Source: an uncultured Verrucomicrobiales bacterium (GTDB taxonomy: Bacteria > Verrucomicrobiota > Verrucomicrobiia > Verrucomicrobiales > Akkermansiaceae). From it: 52,436 bases of DNA. Shown here piece after piece: positions 43,947 through 51,526 of the stretch. Every line of letters starts with the position of its first letter. Position 1 is the stretch's first letter. The stretch covers positions 1-52,436 of the forward strand of contig CALBVY010000027.1 of assembly GCA_937969495.1 (NCBI GenBank), written 5' to 3'. A program made the position numbers and the translations under genes. A model generated the notes under the pieces. The model was not told where the DNA came from. It was given only the letters and a program-made list of their open reading frames with translations, and ran no database searches.

Positions 43947-45230
43947 ATGAATACTGTACCCATTCTTGCTACGGCGGTTCTATGTTTAGGGTTGGGAATT
44001 GTTATTGGTAGAGTGAGTTCATCTCCGGATGATGCTTCAGAGTCCCGGGCTGGTGAGAGCCGTGATTCAGCTGCTGATTATCGTCCAGCAAGGCGCAGTG
44101 AAACTAGTGTTAGTGATGCGAGCCGCGTGGGGAAAGTAGGGGGGATTCCTCCCGTAAGTTATGCAAATAGAATCGCCCACATGAAGGCTTTGGCAAAGAA
44201 GATGGGCACTAATCCAGGTATGCCAGCTTTTGATGTAATCTTTGGGGTATGGGATACAGCACGCGAGATGGATGCTGCGGAGGTTAGACAAGCACTCAAA
44301 GATATGGATAGCAGTTCTGTAGGAATGCAGGAAGGGATATTTGTAAAAGCGATGTTAGTGATGCAGTTGGCTAAGAAAGATGGTTCAGAGGCGATGGCTT
44401 ATGCGATGAATGAAAAAGGGGGCGGTATGCTGCAAATGAAAGGAGTGGCACTCCAAGCTTGGGCTGGTAATGATCCAGAAGGAGCTTATACGTGGTATTT
44501 AAGCAATAAAGATGAATTAAACCCGCGTGAATCGAGGGGGTTTTTAGCAGGGGTGATTGCAGGATTGGCAGAAAAAGATTTCCCAGCAGCTTTCGAAAAG
44601 GCAAAAAATGTCGATAACCTCAGCAGGGGGGATGTCTTACGCAGGATGGGAGCTGTTGTTGCTAATAATTCCGAACACAGAAAACAATTTACGGATTATC
44701 TCCTGACCCTGGAAGATTCCGGTGTGGCGAGTGAAGCGGCTTCGGCTCTTGTGGGGCAACTTGTGCTCACCGACTTACAGGGCGCGATTCAATATGCTGA
44801 GGCATGGAAAGGTGAGAATAAATCTAGGCTCTCTTCTCGTGTGACTGAGGAATGGGCCCAGCTGGAGCCGGAGAAAGCGTTGGAATGGCAGCTTAGTCAA
44901 CCTGATGGAAAAGATTCTGTGGATGCAACCTTTGCAGGTTGGGCAAGGCAAGATGCTGATTCGGCACGTGAATGGTTAGGAGCCCAAGCCGATGACCTCA
45001 ACAAGGATCAATTCCGCAACTCTGCCGCGCAAAGAACGATGTGGGATGACGACTATTCCGGAGCAGTCCAATGGGCGTCATCTATTCAAGATACAGAAAA
45101 AAGACAAAAGAGTTTCAAAAACATATATAGCCAATGGGCACGTAAAGATAAAGAGGGTGCCAACCAATGGGTTGAGAGTCTGGATGAGGTCACGAGAGAA
45201 GCAGTCGTGCCGCAGGGTGCTGATCAATAA
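43947..45230 (+). CDS. exported or membrane-anchored alpha-helical repeat protein
   Basis: About 427 residues from the ATG at 43947 (an ATG four codons upstream is also possible). An N-terminal hydrophobic segment (TVPILATAVLCLGLGIVIG) is an anchor or signal peptide, followed by a Ser/Asp/Arg-rich linker. The rest is at least seven helical repeats of about 30-40 residues with the pattern W-A-x-x-D-P/A-x-x-A-x-x-W. Examples are AWAGNDPEGAYTWYL, EWAQLEPEKALEWQL, GWARQDADSAREWLG and QWARKDKEGANQWVE. Repeats of this form are common in PVC genomes and suggest protein binding. It precedes an AsmA-like gene by 11 bp, so they likely form an operon. Confidence 0.8.
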   Translation: MNTVPILATAVLCLGLGIVIGRVSSSPDDASESRAGESRDSAADYRPARRSETSVSDASRVGKVGGIPPVSYANRIAHMKALAKKMGTNPGMPAFDVIFGVWDTAREMDAAEVRQALKDMDSSSVGMQEGIFVKAMLVMQLAKKDGSEAMAYAMNEKGGGMLQMKGVALQAWAGNDPEGAYTWYLSNKDELNPRESRGFLAGVIAGLAEKDFPAAFEKAKNVDNLSRGDVLRRMGAVVANNSEHRKQFTDYLLTLEDSGVASEAASALVGQLVLTDLQGAIQYAEAWKGENKSRLSSRVTEEWAQLEPEKALEWQLSQPDGKDSVDATFAGWARQDADSAREWLGAQADDLNKDQFRNSAAQRTMWDDDYSGAVQWASSIQDTEKRQKSFKNIYSQWARKDKEGANQWVESLDEVTREAVVPQGADQ

Positions 45231-45241
45231 AACATACTGCC

Positions 45242-46627
45242 ATGTCGAGAAGAGCGTCAAAAAGGGCCCAGTCTGCAGATCAAAAAAGTAGGTGTAAAAA
45301 AAAAGGGCTTTGGTTTAAAATAGGAATAGGGTTGTTCTCGCTGATCGTGATCTTGCTCATAGCAGCTGTGGTTCTGATCAAGAGTCTGGTGAATGCAGAA
45401 TACCTTGCCGAGGAGTTAGAAGAATCTATTAATAGCAAAGTGGAAATTGGTGACGTGGAGCTCGCTCTCTTCAGCTCTCCCACACGGATCACGCTCTCTG
45501 ACGTTAAGCTTTCGCCAAGAGATGGTGGAGATACTTTAGCGAGTATAGAAGTTGATCAGTTAGAACTTAATGTGAGTTTCTGGCAGTTGTTTAACAAGCA
45601 CATTGATATTTCTCAGATTACTATTAAGCGAGCTATCATCACCTCTATGTATTTCGAAGATGGCAGCACTTCACTGGGCGAAATGTTGAGATCTCCAGAG
45701 GAACAAGGCAGGCAGGGTGGCGGAGGTGTATCATCTGATGCCGATGAAGATGAGGAAGGAGGGTTTAATATTTTTGATCAAGAGGACTTTATGGCGTCGT
45801 TGGGTAGTTTGATCATTGAAGATTCTCTGGTTGATATCACCTTGGAAAAAACAGGCCTACGAGTCCGCTGTAATGACGTGCAGCTGGAGCTTAGTTCGAT
45901 TAAAATTGATCCTAAAAACCTCAGAGTTACTAACACCGCTCAATTAACCTTGAGCAGTATGGTGAAGATCCACTCTACTCAAGGCCGACATTATGGAGAC
46001 CTTGATTTAACAGGTAATGCCACGGCGCGTATTTTTAATCCGCTCACAGGGAATACCGAGCCAGACGTGGAGGGGAGTTTTGATCTTCATTCTGGCTCAT
46101 GGCTGAATACTCAGGTGCCAGTAATTACCAGCACTTGGGCATCTTTAAAAAAAATAGGTATCAGCATAGCGCCTCTACCGGAACGGGCGACATTTGGCCG
46201 CAGTCAGGCTATCACTGCGCATTATCATTTGGGCAAGGTCGCAGTGCGTGAGCCTCTATCGATCTGGGTGGGTGACTGGGAGTTGGCTGCTCTTGATGGC
46301 TCATGGCTTCAGACGGAGACCGATCAGCATCAATTTAATGCGGAGCTGTTAGTTTCTGCCAATGCCAGTGCGAGCGTTCTGCGGGGTATGACTTCAGTGA
46401 TCAAGTTCTTGCCTGAAAAAGTAGCTGATACCATGATGAAAGAGGTAAACGAAGAGCTCTTTAGAGATGGGCGCTTGGTTGTAAAAGTAGAGTCTAGCGG
46501 AGATTTTTCAGATCCTAAAATACGTGTCGTGGATGGAGTTTCTGATTTATTGGAAAAGGCAAAAGGCTCCAGTAAAGAGGCGCTAAAAGAAAAGGCGGGG
46601 GGGATTCTCCGGGGGCTTTTAGAGTGA
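45242..46627 (+). CDS. second AsmA-like inner-membrane protein
   Basis: A 461-residue protein with a basic start (MSRRASKRAQ), one membrane helix (about residues 27-47) and a beta-rich extracytoplasmic domain. The opening VEIGDVELALFSSPTRITLSDVKLSPRDGG followed by EVDQLELNVSFWQLFNKHIDISQITIKRA is the AsmA/YhdP-type opening. An acidic linker (DADEDEEGG) lies near residue 162. The C-terminus has the FSDPKIRVVDGVSDLLEKAKG pattern seen in AsmA proteins. It is similar in layout to the 544-residue protein at 28633, including the MSRRA start, and may be a paralogue. Role in lipid transport or envelope maintenance is inferred. Confidence 0.8.
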   Translation: MSRRASKRAQSADQKSRCKKKGLWFKIGIGLFSLIVILLIAAVVLIKSLVNAEYLAEELEESINSKVEIGDVELALFSSPTRITLSDVKLSPRDGGDTLASIEVDQLELNVSFWQLFNKHIDISQITIKRAIITSMYFEDGSTSLGEMLRSPEEQGRQGGGGVSSDADEDEEGGFNIFDQEDFMASLGSLIIEDSLVDITLEKTGLRVRCNDVQLELSSIKIDPKNLRVTNTAQLTLSSMVKIHSTQGRHYGDLDLTGNATARIFNPLTGNTEPDVEGSFDLHSGSWLNTQVPVITSTWASLKKIGISIAPLPERATFGRSQAITAHYHLGKVAVREPLSIWVGDWELAALDGSWLQTETDQHQFNAELLVSANASASVLRGMTSVIKFLPEKVADTMMKEVNEELFRDGRLVVKVESSGDFSDPKIRVVDGVSDLLEKAKGSSKEALKEKAGGILRGLLE

Positions 46628-46637
46628 TGTATGTGAG

Positions 46638-47231
46638 TTAGTTTTCTTCTTTCCACTGCTTCACAAAATCGACGAGCTCAGGCATAAAGGAGTGAAATTT
46701 TTCTTCAAACTCAGTGTAGTGTTTCCTGAAATCTTTAATCCCCTCGGCAATGCCGCTTACACGCGGAGTTCTGCGTGAAACCCTCTGCAGCGTAAGCGCA
46801 ATACCGTCTACCGTGGCGTAATTTGTTAGCCAATTCTCTTGTTGCATGTAGGGGAATGCCTCGCGTAAGCGTCCTGCTCGCCATTCTGGGTGCTTTTCAA
46901 AGGTTTGGTATACCTGCTGGCAGAATTTATCTAACGAAAGGGTGTGGTATTTCTCCCAATGTTTACACAGGTAATGATCAAAAAGTATATCGATGATAAT
47001 ACCTGCAAAGCGCCTTCTCTCCTTAGCTAATAGTAACTTGCACTCCTTGAAAATAGGATGGTTGTCTGTGTAGCGATCCACTGCACGGTGCATCTTTATT
47101 CCCCGCACTAGCTCTGCAGGGTAGAGTTCAGCCAGATCATCTAGACTGCCCTTGGCGAAGTCACCGAGTAAATTCCCCGCTCTGGAAGCATCTGTGTCAT
47201 CAGCTAAGAGTAAATGCGCGAGGTAGTTCAT
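46638..47231 (-). CDS. acpH: ACP phosphodiesterase (AcpH, DUF479)
   Basis: A 197-residue protein matching AcpH along its length: MNYLAHLLLAD, GNLLGDFAKG, GIKMHRAVDRYTDNHPIFKE, GIIIDILFDHYLCKHW and NYATVDGIALTLQRVSRR. AcpH removes the phosphopantetheine group from acyl carrier protein, using metal-binding His and Asp residues in these HD-like motifs. It lies 77 bp after hemH on the same strand and 10 bp from the convergent AsmA-like gene. No known link with haem synthesis. Confidence 0.92.
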   Translation of the reverse strand: MNYLAHLLLADDTDASRAGNLLGDFAKGSLDDLAELYPAELVRGIKMHRAVDRYTDNHPIFKECKLLLAKERRRFAGIIIDILFDHYLCKHWEKYHTLSLDKFCQQVYQTFEKHPEWRAGRLREAFPYMQQENWLTNYATVDGIALTLQRVSRRTPRVSGIAEGIKDFRKHYTEFEEKFHSFMPELVDFVKQWKEEN

Positions 47232-47308
47232 AGGCTGGAGAGGAGTGACGTTAGTCTGTATCGATTAGAAGCCTATGAAATCATGGCAGATGTTTTTTGT
47301 GAATGTGT

Positions 47309-48334
47309 TTACTCCAGTGTCTCTTGCCACTGAGTTATCCTGTTGGATAGGAAATTGATCCAGCTTGGGTGGGCATTCATACATGGTACGAGAGTAAGAG
47401 ATTCCCCCCCGGCATCGGTGAATTGTTCTACACCGGTCATGCCGATTTCCTCGATGGTCTCTAGGCAGTCAGAAACAAATGCAGGGCACATGACTTTGAT
47501 TTTTTTGATCCCTTCTTTACCAAAACGCTCTAGCTCGTAGTCCGTGTAAGGCCCCAGCCATGGATCACGTAGTAAGCGAGACTGGAAGGAGATGGCGGTT
47601 TTCTTTTTATCAATCCCTATTTTATCAATAAAGGCCTGCGTGGTAGCTAGGCACTGATGTTTGTAGCAGGTAGCGTGGCATGGGTGTGGGTTGACACAGC
47701 AGTCATCACGCACCAAGCAGTGTGCGTGAGAGGGGTCTGTTTTCTGAACATGACGCTCAGGAATGCCGTGGTAGCTGAAGAGTAACAGATCATCATCCTC
47801 CTCCAGATGAGGTTGAGCACTGTCTACAAGTGCCTGAATGTAGTCTTCGTCTTGATAGAATGGCTGGAGGAGCTTGGTCCGCATGTTGGGCGCTTGTTTG
47901 TGCGCTTCATCCATGGCGCATACCACAGCGGTCTCGTAGCTAGACATCGCATAGTGCGGGTAGAGAGGCATGATAAAAAGATCGGTCACGCCATCGGCTA
48001 CAATTTGTTTCATCACATCCGCTGTGGATGGATTCCCGTAGCGCATTCCCAAGTAGACGGAGATATCCACCTGTTCAGATACAAGTTTGTGCTGTTCTTT
48101 GCTGGTAACGATGAGTGGTGAGCCTTCATCTGTCCATACCTGTGAGTATGCCTCGGCAGATTCTTTGGGGCGTTTAGGGAGAATAAAAAGCTTTAAAATA
48201 AGCGCGCGTTTCCATGCGGCGATATCAAGAACGCGTTCATCAGAGAGGAATTCATCAAGATAGCGGCGGACATCGGGGATGGAAGTGCTGTCAGGAGATC
48301 CGAGGTTAAGTAGTAAGGCTGCGGCTTTGGGCAT
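47309..48334 (-). CDS. hemH: ferrochelatase with cysteine-rich insertion
   Basis: A 341-residue protein with KAAALLLNLGSPDS at the start, the catalytic FSYHGIPERHV (His189) and the late AFVSDCLETIEEI (catalytic Glu). Ferrochelatase inserts iron into protoporphyrin to form haem. Residues 206-228 hold six cysteines (C206, C212, C213, C219, C223, C228) in a His/Cys-rich stretch. Some bacterial ferrochelatases bind a [2Fe-2S] cluster, so this insert is a candidate cluster site. Haem supply fits with the cytochrome-oxidase assembly genes at the other end of the window. The gene is divergent from queD. Confidence 0.95.
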   Translation of the reverse strand: MPKAAALLLNLGSPDSTSIPDVRRYLDEFLSDERVLDIAAWKRALILKLFILPKRPKESAEAYSQVWTDEGSPLIVTSKEQHKLVSEQVDISVYLGMRYGNPSTADVMKQIVADGVTDLFIMPLYPHYAMSSYETAVVCAMDEAHKQAPNMRTKLLQPFYQDEDYIQALVDSAQPHLEEDDDLLLFSYHGIPERHVQKTDPSHAHCLVRDDCCVNPHPCHATCYKHQCLATTQAFIDKIGIDKKKTAISFQSRLLRDPWLGPYTDYELERFGKEGIKKIKVMCPAFVSDCLETIEEIGMTGVEQFTDAGGESLTLVPCMNAHPSWINFLSNRITQWQETLE

Positions 48335-48452
48335 GAAAAAAAAGATAAATTAGGAAAGTGCAAGTATGATACCGATGCTTGGGCATTTGTCCACTATAGG
48401 TGAGGGTTGATAAGAAATTGACAATCGCAGAGCATTGAGCAATTTCGCAGGT

Positions 48453-48818
48453 ATGCGTGCGAGATTAACCAAAGACTTTTGTTTCGAGGCTGCACACCAT
48501 TTACCGAGTTTACCGGAGGGGCATAAGTGTATTCAGATGCATGGCCATAGCTTTAAGGTGGAAGTGAGTATCGAGGGAGAGGTGGATCCTAAGATCGGGT
48601 GGATCTATGATCATAAGCGGATCTCAGATGCGATGAAGCCTCTATTGGAGAAACTGGATCACACGGTGCTTAATGATGTGGAAGGTCTAGAAAGCCCCAC
48701 TATTGAAGTGATGTGTGCATGGTTTTGGAGAAAGCTGGAGCCAGATCTGCCGGGGTTAGTGGAGATTACCATTTATGAGACACCTACTGCGCGGTGCTCT
48801 TTTCGTGGAGAGTTCTAA
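48453..48818 (+). CDS. queD: 6-carboxytetrahydropterin synthase (QueD / PTPS family)
   Basis: Start at the ATG at 48453 gives MRARLTKDFCFEAAHHLP and 121 residues; an upstream TTG is unlikely. Zinc histidines are His16 (AAHHLP), His30 and His32 (MHGHSF), and the catalytic Cys26 is in GHKCIQMHG. The LDHTVLND and late ETPTARCSF blocks are present. QueD makes 6-carboxytetrahydropterin for queuosine synthesis; the same fold serves as 6-pyruvoyltetrahydropterin synthase elsewhere. queC, queE and queF are not in the window. A TTGACA element at 48418 may belong to its promoter. Confidence 0.92.
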   Translation: MRARLTKDFCFEAAHHLPSLPEGHKCIQMHGHSFKVEVSIEGEVDPKIGWIYDHKRISDAMKPLLEKLDHTVLNDVEGLESPTIEVMCAWFWRKLEPDLPGLVEITIYETPTARCSFRGEF

Positions 48819-48863
48819 GCTTGTGAGTATTTCTGGGTTTACTGTGGGCCGAGTTATGGCTCA

Positions 48864-49331
48864 ATGAGGGTTATGCACACTATGGTTCGTTTATTTTATA
48901 TCGTATTTCTCGGTATTATGCTGCTGCCTGCCTGTAGTTTTTCTAAAAAGAAAAAAAATGAAGTTCGGATTAATCCAAATGTTAGGCTTTCGGGTAGGGT
49001 GCAGTCCGTGAATCAAGAGGATAAGTTTGTTCTCATCCGTAGATACGGTCGGTGGCACGTAGGTGAGGGGCAGTTGGTCGAGTCTCGTGGTGATGGGCGT
49101 TCTGCCAACTTGATGCCAACTGGGGAAGAGCTGGGTGAGCATGTCGCTGCGGATATTCGGAGTGGTGAAGTGGAAGTTGGAGATGGGGTTTATATTCGCC
49201 AGATGAGTAGTCCTGCTCCAGCGGTACCTCAAGTGCCTTCGCCAGCGAGTGAGAGTGCTACAGAGGTAAAAGCGCCATCTGTAGAATCTGTGCCACTACT
49301 TACTCAGCCGATCGTTTCTAATCCTGAATAA
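48864..49331 (+). CDS. small lipoprotein of unknown function
   Basis: A 155-residue protein with a lipobox LLPAC (Cys24 counting from the ATG at 48864; ATGs at codons 4 and 7 are also possible). After a Lys-rich stretch (SFSKKKK) comes VRLSGRVQSVNQEDKFVLIRRYGRW, a small beta domain, and then a Pro/Ala/Ser-rich tail. The pattern of a short OB-like beta domain (GRVQSVNQEDKFVLI) recurs in uncharacterised PVC lipoproteins. Function unknown. It is 45 bp after queD on the same strand, so they may be co-transcribed. Confidence 0.78.
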   Translation: MRVMHTMVRLFYIVFLGIMLLPACSFSKKKKNEVRINPNVRLSGRVQSVNQEDKFVLIRRYGRWHVGEGQLVESRGDGRSANLMPTGEELGEHVAADIRSGEVEVGDGVYIRQMSSPAPAVPQVPSPASESATEVKAPSVESVPLLTQPIVSNPE

Positions 49332-49512
49332 TCTCCGAAACCTAATATTCTCCAACTGCTATTGGATTAGCTTTAAGGAGCATTTCAAAGAGTATATCAT
49401 CAAGGGAAATGTATAAAGTTTTTTAAAATTGATGAGGTATTAGGTGTTTATTTTAAAATACGCCTTGCTAGGCTCCGAATTTTTATGTATTTCTACCTAC
49501 TCAACGATTTTC

Positions 49513-49540
49513 GCATTGGTTTAAATTAATCAACTAATGC
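49513..49540 (+). promoter_or_regulatory. inverted repeat, likely operator of the MarR gene
   Basis: GCATTGGTT (49513-49521) and AACTAATGC (49532-49540) form a nine-base inverted repeat, with one G-T wobble, around a 10-bp AT-rich core. It ends 12 bp before the marR ATG, so a bound dimer would block the promoter or the start region. MarR proteins typically repress their own gene through such dyads. This is inference from position and symmetry. Confidence 0.55.
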
Positions 49541-49552
49541 AAACAAATTAAT

Positions 49553-49996
49553 ATGAAAACTAGTCCCTCTACTACTGGCCCAGTCGATACAGACCGTCTT
49601 GCAGACTTTGTATTGTTCACACAACGCTCATGCATTCTCAATCTGTCCAGTGAGTTAAATCGCGGAAAAATCTCATTTCCTCAGTTTTTCCTACTGGCCT
49701 ATCTTTCTAGCGAAGAATACCTGACGATGTCAGATATTGCTAAGAAAATGGGGCATTCCACTGCTGCTGCTACCGGCTTGGTGGATCGCCTCGAGAAGCT
49801 TAGCTATGTTGAGCGGGTGCATGCCGCTGAAGATCGCCGTAAGATTATGGTTCGTATTACCAACAAGGGAACTGAGCTCGTAGCTCGGATGCGCCGTGAA
49901 ATTGCAACCAATCTTGCAGACGTCATGTCTGAAATGGATGAGGAAGAGGCAGATACCGTCGATCACGCGAGCCGTGCTCTCGAAGGCCGCGCTTAG
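49553..49996 (+). CDS. MarR family transcriptional regulator
   Basis: A 147-residue winged helix-turn-helix protein. It has the dimerisation helices at each end, the recognition region MSDIAKKMGHSTAAATGLVDRLEKLSYVERV and the wing AEDRRKIMVRITNKG, all typical of MarR. Ligand and targets are unknown. An inverted repeat just upstream suggests autorepression. The next gene, pgeF-like, starts 73 bp after its stop on the same strand, and a short AGCCTC/GAGGCT stem (50017-50032) lies between. Confidence 0.93.
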   Translation: MKTSPSTTGPVDTDRLADFVLFTQRSCILNLSSELNRGKISFPQFFLLAYLSSEEYLTMSDIAKKMGHSTAAATGLVDRLEKLSYVERVHAAEDRRKIMVRITNKGTELVARMRREIATNLADVMSEMDEEEADTVDHASRALEGRA

Positions 49997-50069
49997 AAAG
50001 ATAATAAACACGCCTCAGCCTCTCCAGAGGCTTGGCAATGCAAGGCACTTGCGATAATGACCTAGGTCT

Positions 50070-50741
50070 ATGACGCAAGCGCCTTTTTATTTGCAAAAAT
50101 TAAACGAGCTGCCTGGAGTATGTGCAGACTTCGTGGGACGTATCGATTCCGTTCCAGTCGATACAAACAGGGAGCTGGCGGTGCATAGGCTTCAGCCCGC
50201 CCATGAAGCCTCTGTGGAAGCGCTTGGATTCTCATGGGGGCAACTCCATCGTGCGGAGCAGACTCATGGCGTAGATATCGCCCTCGTTCAGAAAAGCGAT
50301 AGCGTGCAAACTTGGCCGCAGGTGGATGGTCTCATGACTCAAGATCCGGGAGTAGTTTTAGGTATCTATGTAGCGGACTGTGGTGCGCTCTATATCGTTG
50401 ATCCCGTGAGTAATGCTTTGGCTCTTTTACACTCTGGGAAAAAGGGGACGGAGGGTAATATCACGGGTAAAGCCATTGCGTTGATGCAGGACGAATACGG
50501 TAGTCAGCCTCATGATCTTCAGGTTGTGTTGGCTCCATGTATCCGCCCACCGGCTTATGAGGTGGATTTTGCTGCACAGATACGTGATCAGGTTATGGCA
50601 GCGGGAGTTCCTGATGCACAATTTACGGATTGTGGTATTTGCACAGCCTCGGATTTAAGCAGCTACTACAGCTACCGTCGGGAAAAAGGCAGTACGGGGC
50701 GGATGCTTGCCTTATTGGCGATGCGCAATGGGCAGGAGTGA
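50070..50741 (+). CDS. PgeF/YfiH (DUF152, laccase-like) family protein
   Basis: A 223-residue protein of the YfiH family, with the metal ligands His66 (QTHGVD), Cys104 (VADCGAL) and His121 (LLHSGKKGT). YfiH/PgeF members remove mis-incorporated residues from peptidoglycan precursors in E. coli; related proteins act on purine nucleosides. In most members the last ligand sits in HAGWRG; here it reads HSGKKG, losing the Trp-Arg, and the chain is shorter than usual at the N-terminus. It follows the marR gene. Fold assignment is good; activity is uncertain. Confidence 0.85.
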   Translation: MTQAPFYLQKLNELPGVCADFVGRIDSVPVDTNRELAVHRLQPAHEASVEALGFSWGQLHRAEQTHGVDIALVQKSDSVQTWPQVDGLMTQDPGVVLGIYVADCGALYIVDPVSNALALLHSGKKGTEGNITGKAIALMQDEYGSQPHDLQVVLAPCIRPPAYEVDFAAQIRDQVMAAGVPDAQFTDCGICTASDLSSYYSYRREKGSTGRMLALLAMRNGQE

Positions 50742-50764
50742 TTAGAATCAGGAGGGGTATTACT

Positions 50765-50793
50765 ACGGAAATATGTAATTTTTACCATTCCGT
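50765..50793 (+). terminator. hairpin in the gap after the PgeF-family gene
   Basis: ACGGAA pairs with TTCCGT, and the inner GTAA/TTAC pairs continue the stem around an internal bulge. A smaller TTTCC/GGAAA hairpin follows. There is no T-tract after it, so it may be a weak terminator or an RNA leader element of the zinc-ribbon gene, which begins at 50834. Confidence 0.35.
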
Positions 50794-50833
50794 GATTTCC
50801 AGACTTGGAAAATAAGGAAGGTGGGGTATTTTA

Positions 50834-51526
50834 ATGTCCAAGATGAAGTGCCCCCGATGCGTTCAGCGTATTCATCGCAGTGCGCCGCAGTGTCCTCACT
50901 GTGGTTTTGCGATGCATGATCTTGACGATCAGTATGGTGTGGATGAGGTCCGGATGCGCAGACTTAGTGATGCTGCCGGAGTGCTTCGTCTTCAAGAGCG
51001 TAAGAAGGTAGAGAGGTGGTTTCCGCAATTTGAAGCAAGTTTTCCGCAGTTGTTTTTTAGTGTTTATTACGGTGCGCTGGATGAGCGTTCTAATATCCGC
51101 CAGTTTGGTATGTGGCTATTGAATCGTGGTGCATTTGAAGACGTTGATTTATCACGGCCAAACGATGGAGGTATCCTGTTAGTTATCGATGTAAATTCTA
51201 AGGCTGCCTTTATCGCGCATGGCTACCTTCTTGATGGCTATCTCTCAGAGGGGGATACCTTCAAGATTCTCTCGAAGGCGCATCCTCATTTACTTCAGGG
51301 AAACTACTATAAGGCGTTAAAAACAGTGGTTAGTAAACTTTCTTCTACACTGAGAAAACGCTCACGCCATGCTGGCCGGCACCCTGAGAAATACCAACGT
51401 CGCGTGGGTATGCCACAGCATGAAATGAGTGATATCCTTCAGCGTATCCGCGTCCCACGAGAGCAGGAGCAGCCTCGTCATACGGCACATGAAAAGGCGT
51501 CACATCATCACCATAGTGAGTTATGA
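50834..51526 (+). CDS. zinc-ribbon TPM-domain protein
   Basis: A 230-residue protein. An N-terminal zinc ribbon (CPRC...CPHC, residues 6-23) is followed by a TPM domain of about 130 residues (DAAGVLRLQERKKVERWFPQFEASFPQLFFSVYYG, GILLVIDVNSKAAFIAHGYLLDG). The C-terminus is basic and then His-rich (SHHHHSEL). No signal peptide or membrane segment is visible, so it is cytoplasmic, unlike many TPM proteins. A strong ribosome site (AAGGAAGGTGGGG) precedes it. Its TGA overlaps the ATG of the next gene (ATGA), so translation is coupled. The TPM fold has been linked to phosphatase or chaperone roles; its role here is unknown. Confidence 0.82.
   Translation: MSKMKCPRCVQRIHRSAPQCPHCGFAMHDLDDQYGVDEVRMRRLSDAAGVLRLQERKKVERWFPQFEASFPQLFFSVYYGALDERSNIRQFGMWLLNRGAFEDVDLSRPNDGGILLVIDVNSKAAFIAHGYLLDGYLSEGDTFKILSKAHPHLLQGNYYKALKTVVSKLSSTLRKRSRHAGRHPEKYQRRVGMPQHEMSDILQRIRVPREQEQPRHTAHEKASHHHHSEL

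Noticed and set aside
47230-47276. Inverted repeat ATAGGCT...AGCCTAT upstream of acpH
   Set aside because: The arms are seven bases and 33 bases apart; one includes the start codon region. Such a match is easily due to chance.
47807-48121. 104-codon open frame antisense to hemH
   Set aside because: It mirrors a well-supported ferrochelatase gene and shows no recognisable motif.
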